Both the position numbers and the translations under genes were made by a program. From assembly GCF_033118175.1 (NCBI RefSeq), contig NC_083701.1, positions 15,767,501 through 15,831,500 of the forward strand: 64,000 nucleotides of DNA, written 5' to 3'. The notes under the pieces were generated by a model. That model was not told the DNA's origin and made no database searches. It saw only the letters and a program-made list of their open reading frames with translations. The stretch is from Dama dama. Lineage: Eukaryota > Chordata > Mammalia > Artiodactyla > Cervidae. This document shows, piece after piece, positions 55,441 to 64,000 of this stretch (positions are counted from its first letter, which is position 1; each line of letters begins with the position of its first letter).

Positions 55441-56654
55441 AAGACTTTTTCCAAAAGGAGAGCCATAGTGAGATTAAAAGCTTGCTGACAGCCGCACAAT
55501 CCAAAAGTGATGGAACTAGAATTTGATTCCCATTCTTAACAGCATGAAGATCCTACTTGCGACGTTCAGTTTCCTTCTGAGGAGACCAGAACTACAGGCT
55601 CTCCCACGTCCCAGCCGTACCTGAGGCACAGCACACCCACAGCTGACGCACCTGTAGCTACCCCTCAGGCAGTGTTCTGAGGACAGGATCAGATCATGCC
55701 CACAGTGTAGAGTTTCTGTTTCTGTGCTTTGAAGATCCGGGATTTGCAAATGTGACCTGAATATTCTTTTTTTTTTTTTTTTTACCTTCTGAGCCCTAGG
55801 AAAGGCAAAGTGAGGTTCAGATACCCCTTCCCAGAAACCACATCTCCAGACTCTGCAATCCACAGAAGGCCTGGGACCGTGGCCTCTGGCAATGCTCACT
55901 TAACCTGCATGAGGAAGATGGAATGAAATCACAACACTTGCCAAGATCCACCCCTGCCAGAGCCGAAGGACAATCTCTTGGCAGGAGAGGAAAATAATCT
56001 TTTATTCCTCAACCCCTTAGATACCAGCTTGACCAAATGCCCTGCTTTATGAAATAAAAGCAATGATCAGGCAAAAAGCAATTTTAAAAGACTGAGTGCC
56101 GAATAAGAAAAAAACGATCACCGACTGAATGCACTGTCCCAGGAACTCCCAACAGCCTCTTCTGTCTAGGGCTGTGATTTGAAAGTCATCTGATATTTAG
56201 GTGATAGTTGTCCTTCCTTATGTCTGTCACACTGTCGCGTTTCCTTCAGTGGCTGCAAACTCACCTTCCTACCCATGTTCAACTTAGGTTTCCACTTAGG
56301 CAAGAGGCTTTGAGAACTGGTACATTTGAGGTGCTTGTTTGTAGAATACTACTTATGTTAGATCAGCCTGAGAATGGAAATATGTATGAAAGATAATCTA
56401 GATCTACTACATTTTCAGAGGTAGTTAAAGTGTTCATCCAGTCTGCACTTGAATACTTCTAATGACCAAAGAGCTCACTACCTGTCAAAGAAGAGAATTC
56501 CTTCAGGCGGTGTCCCCACTTGAGCCATATCGCCACCTGCAGGCTCTGCCATTGAAATTCCTTCCTCTTGAAACCTCAGCCCTCAGCCAGTATACTGTCT
56601 AGTCATGCTTCTCCCCTACATGGGAGCCCTTCTTTCCCCCCAATATAATGCTAC
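55441..56654. other. Mostly unassigned sequence
   Basis: 55,470-55,545 may be a MIR trace ('gatggaactagaatttgatt'). T17 lies at 55,767-55,783. 56,400-56,600 ('gcacttgaatacttctaatg') resembles a common ancient repeat I cannot name. A 127-codon minus frame (55,516-55,899) crosses the poly-T and is unsupported. Confidence 0.4.
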
Positions 56655-56765
56655 TCAGTTTAGCATTTATATGACAGCATTTACCGACATCTACTACATG
56701 CCAGGCAAGGTTCTAGGCTTTAGATACAAAGACAATTCTGCCCTCAAAGTTAAAAGCACTGCAAT
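56655..56765 (-). mobile_element. L2 LINE 3' fragment
   Basis: Antisense: 'catctactacatgccaggc', 'aaggttctaggctttagata', 'attctgccctcaaagttaa'. Confidence 0.6.
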
Positions 56766-56769
56766 TAAA

Positions 56770-57060
56770 ACTGAACTTAAATCCTGCTTATAATATGTGT
56801 GACTTTGCATCGGTTACTGGACCCCTCTGAGTCTTACTTTCCACATGGGTAAAATGGGTGGGACAATAGTCTCTATTTCAAAGGGCTGATGTGACATCGA
56901 GACGAAATAACAACGTTTGCATCGGTTACTGGACCCCTCTGAGTCCTCCTTTCCACATGGGTAAAATGGGTGGGACAATAGTCTCTATTTCAAAGGGCTG
57001 ATGTGACATCGAGACGAAATAACAACGTAAAGTCATCATCAGAGTGCCTGACACAGGTCA
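56770..57060 (+). mobile_element. MIR SINE with an internal tandem duplication
   Basis: Sense MIR: 'taatatgtgtgactttgc', 'cacatgggtaaaatgggtgg', then the 3' 'cagagtgcctgacacaggtc'. The central part is present twice (see 56,804-57,027), so this MIR is about 110 bp longer than normal. Confidence 0.8.
56804..57027 (+). repeat. 112-bp direct tandem duplication
   Basis: 56,804-56,915 and 56,916-57,027 are identical except two substitutions (GTCTTACT against GTCCTCCT). Both begin 'tttgcatcggttactgg' and end 'gaaataacaacg'. Confidence 0.97.
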
Positions 57061-57124
57061 GTGCTGTGTGTGCTGTGCTCTGGGTGTTCCGTCGCAGAGT
57101 TTTGTTAGTGACAGTTAATGGATG

Positions 57125-57455
57125 CTAGGACACTGCTTGGAACTTTCCTAACTTTCCAGCTAACACACATGCATTTGAGACTTGGCTCAGGCATCACCTG
57201 CTCAGGGAAGCTCCGATGTCTGCCTTTCTTGAAGCATCTGCAACTGTAGCTTCACCTGCACCCCTCTGACCATTATAACTTATGTGTGTCCTGCACCTGC
57301 TCCCACCGCCCCCATCCCAATCAGACTGTCAACTCTGTGAGGACAAGGATCTGGCCTGTTTTTACTGACCATTCTATCCCTCAGACATTGATTTCTAAGC
57401 GCTAAATAGATGCCCAGTAAGTATTTAAAGAATGAAAAATAAGTGAACAAATAAT
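57125..57455 (+). mobile_element. L2 LINE 3' end
   Basis: Sense: 'gacttggctcaggcatcacc', 'tgctcagggaagctccgatg', 'actgtcaactctgtgaggac', 'aaggatctggcctgttttta', 'atgcccagtaagtatttaaa'. Confidence 0.8.
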
Positions 57456-57671
57456 CTGTAATGTTAAACACATTCTAATGACACTGAAGTATTATACTGG
57501 GAAAAAAACCAACTTTCAGCCTCCAAGAAAAGCATTAACAGCTATTAAGGAGATGGAATAGATGGGATGGAATCAGTAACTTCATCCTGACCTCCTGGAA
57601 GAGATAGTTCACAGTAACACATAGAACAGAAAGAAGCTTATAGCTCATTAGAGTAGGCCTTTTAAGAAAAG

Positions 57672-57800
57672 GTAATAATGGTGTGTATCTAACGTAGCAC
57701 TGTACTAAAGGCTTTATACATATTAATTTATTTAATACTTACAATTCAGTAAGATGGTAACTATGCAGAGGGGTTAAGTAATCTGTCCAAGGTTAATGTA
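57672..57800 (-). mobile_element. MIR SINE
   Basis: Antisense: 'agcactgtactaaaggcttt', 'atacatattaatttatttaa', 'ggggttaagtaatctgtcc', 'aaggttaatgtaac'. Confidence 0.72.
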
Positions 57801-58604
57801 ACACGATTATGCTCCCGTTGGGGTTTCTCCATGTACTTGGGTCTTCTCCACGACCTTCCAAATTCTGACCATTAGTAACCAGAGACTCAGCCTCCCACTT
57901 TCCAGACCCTTAAAGTGGTTTCATTTCCTATGCTCATGAGGGCATCAGTGCCCAGATGGCCCTGGAATATTTCTATCTCATTGCTTCTCACATCCTATTG
58001 GGGAAGACCTCAAATATCCTCTTTTCACTCAAAGACCCTTTTCTAACTTCAGCAGAGTTGCTTCCGTCACGCCACTGTCATTCTTGACAGATACTCATGG
58101 AATCACATGATGTCTTCAAGACATTTAAGGTGACCTCCCCTCCTTGAATTCAGTGGTCTACTAAACGGTAAGAGTGGGTATCAGTCTCTATTTGTATACT
58201 GCCAGTGATGGATAATTCATCAAACCCAAAATAATATATTCTGTTACTGCCTGTTGGAAAGATCTTTCTTTACGAGAGTTGAAACTCGACTCTCTATAAT
58301 TTCTCCTGATTGGCAGTCGTGAATCAAGCAGTAGAGAATATTTTATCACTAAAATTGCTTAGAATTTCTCTTGTGCAATGTTAATAAAAACATATCAACT
58401 TTTCATGAGTTTTCATCGTTAAGTTCACTGCAGACAACCCCCCACCTTGTTGCCTGGGCCTGGAGGCCCTGTCCCACCACGGCTCACCAGTCCTAGTCCC
58501 ACCTCCAAGGGCCACACCATAAGTCTCTCTACCTTCCTCATGGCTGTGTAACCCCCTAATCTTTCTTTTACTTGGTTCTTCCCGATAAGTGGTGGTCTGG
58601 GCTT
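57801..58604. other. Mostly unassigned sequence
   Basis: 58,190-58,330 ('gccagtgatggataattcat', 'ctgttggaaagatctttct') resembles the same unnamed ancient repeat type seen near 56,400-56,600. Frames of 60-95 codons on the minus strand are unsupported. Confidence 0.4.
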
Positions 58605-58700
58605 CACTGCCTAGGAGCTGGGCAAACTCAACAAGTTGCTTAATCTTTCTGGGCCTCGGTTTCCTCATTTAAAAAGGAGGCACAGGTCAAATCAGCCATG
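58605..58700 (+). mobile_element. MIR SINE fragment
   Basis: Sense: 'caagttgcttaatctttctg', 'ggcctcggtttcctcattta', 'aaaaggaggcac'. Confidence 0.72.
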
Positions 58701-58924
58701 TGCTGCATGGAAAACAGGAAAGTGCCGTGCACACGCTTGTGACTGTTCTCATGCTGACCATCTGGGGCTCCAAAAGGAAGTGGCCTTGGGAGTGCCAGCA
58801 ATGAGGGTGGGTGCCCAACCCAGAAGGCGAGATAGCTGGGGCTGATCAGGAAATTACAAACCCAAGATCATCAGGGCAGTAAACAAAGGCAGGATCTGAC
58901 CCACGGGACTTTCTCATGCCCATG

Positions 58925-59150
58925 GTCACACAAGCCGACAGGCATTCGGCACTGTGCTGTAAGCACTTCACGTGCATTAGTTCACCAACGCTTCACACCA
59001 GCTAAGAGGGAGGGTGACTGTTACCCCATGAGGCAGATGGGGAAACGGAGGTGCAGACAGGCTGAGCACTTTGCCAAGGTTGCACACTCTGTGTTAGAAT
59101 ACTAAGGATTGGAGCCCAGGCTGTCTGGCTCCGGAATTTGGGCTCTTTAA
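58925..59150 (-). mobile_element. MIR SINE
   Basis: Antisense, long: 'ggcactgtgctgtaagcact', 'tcacgtgcattagttcacc', 'gttaccccatgaggcagatg', 'gggaaacggaggtgcagac', 'gattggagcccaggctgtct'. Confidence 0.82.
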
Positions 59151-59424
59151 GTACTCGGCTCTGACGCTTCAGGGGAGCAGAGCCAAGGTGAGGCAGCAAC
59201 TGGGCGGTGGGTGGGATCAGGTCCTGAGACTTCACCTGGCCAGGGTTTGGAGAGGCCGTGAAGCCGGTGGGTTTCCTAGAAGGGAAAGGAGGACGTTCCC
59301 AGTGAGGGAGAAAAAGGTCAAGAGAAGCAGCACAGGCACTGGAGCTCAGGTCGACTGGTGGCAGAACTTCCAAGGTCAAACCCTCCCAGAAGGGCACCTG
59401 CTGCATTGAGACACCGTAATTCTG

Positions 59425-59625
59425 AACGTGGGCTGGGCCTTGTGCTAAACACTGTGTTCACATTGTCTTGTACGCCCTGCACAACATTCCGGTGAAAGAG
59501 GTATGCGTGGCCCCACTTTACAGTTGAGAAAACTCAAATAATTTGCCCTTGGTCACAAAGGTAGAAACAGGGCTGGGACAGGAATATAATTTAGTCTGAT
59601 GCTACCTGCCCCTTTGACCCTGTGT
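59425..59625 (-). mobile_element. MIR SINE
   Basis: Antisense: 'ccttgtgctaaacactgtg', 'cgccctgcacaacattccgg', 'ccactttacagttgagaaaa', 'tttgcccttggtcacaaagg'. Confidence 0.82.
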
Positions 59626-60769
59626 TATAGCCTCTGGAAGTCTCCCAGCTTCCATCCCCCTTTTCTGTTGATTGTCTGGACCGAGGCTCTTGTCCAGACC
59701 TACCCTTGGGCTACTGGGGCTACTTTGCCCACAGGAAGTGCTTGCGAGTTCATATCCAGAGACAGCCTTAGTGTGGGTGTGTGAGGGCCCTGCTCTCCTG
59801 TGGCACAGACTCTGGAGACATAACTTACACGCCAGAGCTCCCTTTCTGGGAGCAAGAGGAGCCTGGGACTTGGCGGGAAATCACTGCATCCTTCCAGAGG
59901 ATGCAGGTCCTTTGGGTTCAAGGTCAGCCTCTCCTTGTTTATCTTCTTCCCCTTCCCTGTCCCACATCCTCCATTTCCACTGTGGTTTTTCCTGGGAGCA
60001 CTTTCTCAATGAGTCTCCTGCACTTGAACCCTCTTCTCAAGATTTGTTTCAGAGACCCTCACACAGGATACCTCTTAACCACCAACCCGGGCCATGTTTT
60101 TGCTCAGCACCCTCACTTTCTAAGAGCTGCTCACACTCCCCTGGGAAGCAAAGACAAATTCCCTTTCTCACCTCTTCCCGCTGCCTGCTTGCACCACGGG
60201 CTGAGGCTCGTGCCCAATTCTGAGAGTTTGAGCTGAGCAGGCTCTGTCTGCCCAGACCGAAGTTCCCAGACTCGAGCGAGCCCAGACGCAGCCCACCTCC
60301 CAGGGCGTGGGACAGCGGGCTGTGAAGTCAGAGGCGGTTTGCAGGGCCCTGTTGAGACTTGTGGGTGGTGCTGAGCCAGATGTGTGAGGAATCAACCCTG
60401 GTGTGTCTAGGGTGAAAGAACCAGACAGACCACTCCCCGGGAAAGGAAGCCAAACCAGTAAATAAAGGCCCTGCATGAAAGAATAGGTCTTGGATTGACA
60501 ATTTCCCGAGGAATGTATAACATGAAATTAGGCATGGCCACCTAAGACTGAGTCAAATTTCTCCCATCATCTGGCAGCAGTTCATGGAAGAAAAATGCTA
60601 GGAACCTAGTGGTCCCTTTAAGATAGCTGACTCAGCGGGTCCCATATCTTGGTCCAAACGGAATCAGGATTCAAGACTTTTAAATTACCAGGCATTCTTT
60701 GCAACTACCGTGTTTGACTTCCCAACTAGTCTACTTTCTTTCTTTCCTTTTTTTAAAAAAATGTTTTTT
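59626..60769. other. Unassigned GC-rich sequence with the longest open frame
   Basis: The 183-codon plus frame at 59,672-60,223 is the longest in the window. A 151-codon frame (59,781-60,236) overlaps it in another phase. No domain is recognised, and 'cacttgaaccctcttctcaa' near 60,022 looks like the end of an ancient LTR or LINE. Not called as a gene. Confidence 0.4.
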
Positions 60770-61090
60770 AAATTTTATTTATTTTTAATTTTTCCTTCCA
60801 GTTTTTATTGAGAATATAAGGTGGGCTTCCCTGGTGACTCAGTAGTAAAGAATGCTCCTGCCAATGCAGGACATGTGGTTTAGATCCCTGGGTTGGGAAG
60901 ATCCCCTGAAGAAGGAAATGGCAACCCACTCCAGTATTCTCACCTGGGAAATCTCAAGGACCGAGGAGCCTGGCAGGCTACAGTCCATGGGCTCACAAAA
61001 GAGTCAGACATGATCTGGTGACTAAACAACAACAATGTATGTTAGTTCCTGTTATACAACTCGATGATTTGATATTCCTTTTAATCCATT
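60770..61090 (-). mobile_element. L1 3' UTR fragment split by a Bov-tA
   Basis: Antisense 'cagtttttattgagaatata' on the left and 'tgttagttcctgttatacaa', 'ctcgatgatttgatattcc' on the right are contiguous in the artiodactyl L1 3' UTR. Confidence 0.65.
60824..61036 (+). mobile_element. Bov-tA SINE inside L1
   Basis: 'gggcttccctggtgactcag', 'gatccctgggttgggaagat', 'caacccactccagtattctc', 'gcaggctacagtccatggg', end 'gactaaacaacaacaat'. Confidence 0.94.
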
Positions 61091-61179
61091 TTTCTCCTAT
61101 GCTCCCTTTCTTTTTCCCCATGTCTTCCTCCAAAAGCATAAAGACTTATTTTAACTGTCCAAGGTGAACTGGCTCCCTG

Positions 61180-61468
61180 ATTTTGCCTGATTATGTCCTA
61201 TTCACCTTTTTAGTCTCAATTCAGACCACATTTTGCCTGGAAATCTCTTCTGATCTTTTCCCCACCATTTGGTTTGGTTGGGTGCCTCTTCTCAGGGCTC
61301 TCACATCATCTTGTATATATTTCATTAATTGCACACCTGCTTGTGTGTTGGTCTCTGTGATTAGAGGAGATCTTTTGACATGACCAGGGCCATGTTATTT
61401 TATCTCTGAAATATCAGGACTCAGCACAGCACCTTGGACATGATGGGTGCTCAGTGAGTGATGAATAA
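61180..61468 (+). mobile_element. L2 LINE 3' end
   Basis: Sense: 'gctccctgattttgcctgat', 'ggaaatctcttctgatcttt', 'actcagcacagcaccttgg', 'gggtgctcagtgagtgatga', ending 'ataaat'. Confidence 0.72.
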
Positions 61469-61470
61469 AT

Positions 61471-61560
61471 ACCTACCTTATGGGGTGTTTGAAGATCAAA
61501 TGAGATAAAGGATGTGAAAACAAACAAAATTACTACTACTACATCTGTTATTACTTTCTA
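61471..61560 (+). mobile_element. MIR SINE 3' fragment
   Basis: 'acctaccttatggggtgttt', 'gaagatcaaatgagataaag', directly after the L2 end. Confidence 0.6.
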
Positions 61561-62345
61561 TGGATATACCCATTAATTTTTTGCAAACTCATATGTATTA
61601 ATGATATTATTACAACACTAATATGTGCCCAAGCCTGGGCATAAAGATGTGTACCCAAGCCTGGGCATAAAGATGTGTACAAGGTCAAATGCTACGAAAA
61701 CGATAAAAAATATACATCTATACATACAACTTTGTATTCAGCTCCAAATTCATATCATCAGTGACAAGAAATTATTATAATGCCTAGACAACAGTCAAAT
61801 CTCTATTCATCCAAGAGAGCAGAGGGGTACTGACTTGGGGAATGGCTATTACCATCTCTGCCTTTCCTGTGTTTAAGACTTTCTGGTTTCTGGAAAACGC
61901 TGTACATTGGCTCTTACATTTGCCATGTTAATTAATTTAAGAAATCAGACAATGAGAGGGAAAACATGGCAGTAGGTTCCTCCTTTCCTGCCTGCGCTCT
62001 TTTCTCAGGAGAGGAGTGCCAAAAGCCTGTGTTTTCTTCTCTGGGAACGGGTAGGGACCCCAGGTGGGGCCACGAGAGTGGAAGCAGCTGCTGAAAACAA
62101 GGGTGAGCCGCAGCCCTGATGTCACACTGCTGTCGAGAGACAGCCTGCCTGTGGGGCCACAGGACTTCTCCCAGCACCAGGGTCTACCTTGCTAGTCAGT
62201 GTCCCCTTATCATAATCGTCACTCAAGATCAACCAGCCCCAGGGAGCGGTGATCTGCAGCACGTCCGGCCCCTCCTCGGCTGGGCCGGGCCTGCTCTTCT
62301 CCAGTCCTACCTGATGACTCTACTCTGCCCAGGATCTGGGTGACA
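61561..62345. other. Mostly unassigned sequence
   Basis: Apart from the 26-bp duplication at 61,628-61,679 nothing is recognised. Frames of 62-81 codons overlap on both strands at 61,932-62,343. Confidence 0.45.
61628..61679 (+). repeat. 26-bp tandem duplication
   Basis: Two identical units starting 'cccaagcctgggcataaag' at 61,628 and 61,654. The unit contains CCCAAGCCTGGG, a near-palindrome. Confidence 0.95.
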
Positions 62346-62346
62346 G

Positions 62347-62420
62347 CTTCCTCTCCCTCCTTCCCTCTCCCTCACCCCCTCCCTTCCCTCCCACCCTCCT
62401 TTCCTCCCTCCCTTCCTGTA
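62347..62420 (+). repeat. Polypyrimidine (CCCT/CTTC) tract
   Basis: About 70 bases of almost pure C/T, dominated by CCCT and CTTCC units; can form triplex DNA. The 65-codon minus frame across it is low complexity. Confidence 0.92.
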
Positions 62421-62545
62421 TTCTTTCCTTAATAAAACTTCACTCTGCTTAATTTTTTGAATAGCTAACACGTTCTCAAGGTTACAAAAATTATAAAAAG
62501 ACACGGTGAAAATTCACCCTCTTCTTATCTCTCAGGAATTCAGTG

Positions 62546-62763
62546 CCTGCTGTGTTCAGTTCAGTTCAGTTCAGTCGCTCAGTTGTGTCTGACTCTTTGC
62601 AACCTCATGAATTGCAGCACGCCAGGCCTCCCTGTCCATCACCAACTCCTGGAGTGTACTCAAACTCATACCCATCAAGTCGGTGATGCTATCCAGCCAT
62701 CTCATCCTCCGTCATCCCCTTCTCCTCCTGCCCTCAATCCCTCCCAGCATCAGGGTCTTCTCC
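62546..62763 (-). mobile_element. BovB 3' end, inverted partner 1
   Basis: Antisense BovB: (GTTCA)n tail 'cagttcagttcagttcagtc', 'ctccctgtccatcaccaact', 'tccttctcctcctgccctca'-like text, ending 'agcatcagggtcttctcc'. Confidence 0.94.
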
Positions 62764-62814
62764 AATTAAGCTTTCCACAATTTTTTTTTTAAACATTCAT
62801 TCAAGCATTTACTC

Positions 62815-63087
62815 ATCGGAAGGACTTATGCTGAAGCTGAAGCTCCAATACTTTGACCACCTGATGTGAAGAGCCAACTCATTGGAAAAGACCCTGATGC
62901 TGGGAAAGATTGAAAGCAAAAGAAGAGGGCAGCAGAGGATGAGATGGTTGGATGACATCACCATTTCAATGGACATGAACTTGAGCAAACTCATGGAGAT
63001 GGTGAGGGACAGGGAGGCCTGACGTGCTGAAGTTCATGGGGTCACAGAGTCAGGCACAACTTAGCAACTGAACAACAACAACAACAT
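62815..63087 (+). mobile_element. BovB 3' end, inverted partner 2
   Basis: Sense BovB: 'ggaaggacttatgctgaagc', 'accctgatgctgggaaagat', 'gaggatgagatggttggatg', 'gggacagggaggcctgacgt', tail 'agcaactgaacaacaacaac'. Faces the previous copy across a 51-bp spacer. Confidence 0.93.
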
Positions 63088-63572
63088 AAGCATTTATGGG
63101 CTTGTATGATTACATACTTCCCCTCACTCCTTTTCATACAAGTGGTAAGCCTTGTATGGTGATGCACAGTGTTCTGCTCCTTAAGTTTCTCAACTAACAA
63201 TCTCAGAGATCTTTTCATATTCAAACGAGAACTGCATCTATCATTTTCATGACTGTACATAATTTTCCAACCCATAACATTTTAACTTATTTCCAGCCCT
63301 AAACTGATGGACATTTATAACCAGTGCTGCAATGGATAACCTTGGACATATATAATTTCCTGACTATTTTATGCAATTAGAAGTGGTGTTGCTGGGTCAA
63401 GGGGCAGACAGACTTGTAGTTTTGAAAGCTACTGCTCAACTGTCCTTCGCAGGTGTTACATCTATTTACATGCCTCCCAACAATCTATGAGAGGAAACAG
63501 GTTTCTAAACCTTTAAAATAGGAATAATTCTATCACCAGTATCCATTGATTAATACCTCACTATGCATACAG

Positions 63573-63640
63573 ACAGAGAAACCAGGCAGGCTATAGTCCA
63601 TGGGGCCACAAAGGGTCGGACACAACTTAGTGACCAAATC
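63573..63640 (+). mobile_element. Bov-tA/Bov-A 3' fragment
   Basis: 'cagacagagaaaccaggcag', 'gctatagtccatggggcc', 'gtcggacacaacttagtgac'. Only the last third of the SINE. Confidence 0.85.
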
Positions 63641-63644
63641 AGCC

Positions 63645-63785
63645 AAAACCACCATGTGCCAGTAACTGTACTGGGCACGTGACAGTCATGACCTCATTAA
63701 ATACCCGTCACAACCTTCCAAGGCAGGTGATCGTTGCTCCTGCTCTCAGGGGGAAACCCGAGGTTCATAGCTGAGGGACCTTCGA
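63645..63785 (-). mobile_element. MIR SINE
   Basis: Antisense: 'accatgtgccagtaactgta', 'ctgggcacgtgacagtcatg', 'acctcattaaatacccgtca', 'gggaaacccgaggttcatag'. Confidence 0.75.
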
Positions 63786-63869
63786 CTCCACCATACCATT
63801 TATCACTACCCTTGGGCTCTCATCTAGAAGTCAAGAAGTGAGTGAGCATTCATTCCCATGATCATAAGA

Positions 63870-64000
63870 AGAAACTAACAGCCAGCATTTAGTGAGCATT
63901 TAGTTATGCCAGGTACACGACCTCACCTAATCCTCACTGCAGCCCCATGATGCAAGCTCTGTTAGTATACACCATTCTCAGTAGTGAGAAAACCAGAGTC
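63870..64000 (-). mobile_element. MIR SINE, cut by the window end
   Basis: Antisense: 'gccagcatttagtgagcatt', 'tatgccaggtacacgacctc', 'acctaatcctcactgcagcc'; continues past the right edge. Confidence 0.72.

Larger units (their letters stand above)
62430..63520 (-). mobile_element. Old L1M remnant interrupted by two BovB ends
   Basis: Left: 'ttctcaaggttacaaaaatt', 'agacacggtgaaaattcacc'. Right (from 63,090): 'gatcttttcatattcaaacg', 'aactgatggacatttataac', 'gtgctgcaatggataacctt', 'gttgctgggtcaaggggcag'. These are successive antisense L1M 3' UTR blocks. Confidence 0.75.

Noticed and set aside
59672..60236. Overlapping 183- and 151-codon plus frames, the longest in the window
   Set aside because: GC-rich DNA open in two phases at once, no recognised domain, and part resembles an ancient noncoding repeat end.

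Overview
This is nuclear DNA from a ruminant, most likely a bovid such as cattle, sheep or goat. The evidence is the repeat content: about two dozen tRNA-headed Bov-tA/Bov-A SINEs (one a full Bov-A2 dimer with target-site duplications), CHR-type SINEs shared with other cetartiodactyls, several copies of the RTE retrotransposon BovB, bovine-type L1 3' ends, and a solitary ERV LTR of ruminant type. Species cannot be decided from this window. Family names are from recognition of consensus sequence by memory; no search was run.

I find no protein-coding gene that I can defend. The open frames are short (183 codons at most), mostly fall inside SINEs, L1, BovB or GC-rich unique DNA, overlap on both strands, and match no protein I recognise. 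The window reads as intergenic or intronic DNA. The only recognisable cellular RNA gene relic is a truncated 5S rRNA retropseudogene at 47,999-48,094, lying inside an older MIR.

Layout. 1-9 kb: mostly unique DNA with a nested SINE-in-SINE, two Bov-tA in tandem and a G-rich tract. 9-18 kb: Bov-A2, L1M remnants, CHR SINE, a MER20 hAT, and many antisense MIR and L2 fragments. 18-20.3 kb: a dead hAT transposon broken by a SINE fragment and by a 38-bp-armed inverted repeat. 20-26 kb: MIR, L2, CHR SINEs and a MaLR LTR split by a Bov-tA. 26.2-31.5 kb: a 2.4-kb decayed BovB with a surviving YADD motif, a second 540-bp BovB end in direct orientation, and a tiny L1 stub with perfect target-site duplications. 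32.7-35.6 kb: an L1 with a 5' inversion, then L1M and Bov-tA. 37.3-38.5 kb: a solo LTR with a 6-bp duplication. About 38.9-42.3 kb: a decayed ERVL-type provirus (protease and reverse-transcriptase traces). 43-54.7 kb: MIR, L2, L1M and Bov SINEs, plus two copies of one ancient family I cannot name. 55-64 kb: MaLR, MIR and L2; a 112-bp tandem duplication inside a MIR; a 26-bp tandem duplication; and two BovB 3' ends facing each other inside an L1M.

The nesting gives a relative chronology: MIR/L2, then MER20/hAT/L1M/MaLR/ERVL, then CHR SINEs and BovB, then Bov-tA/Bov-A2. I see no sign of an undescribed gene system; the interesting points are structural.
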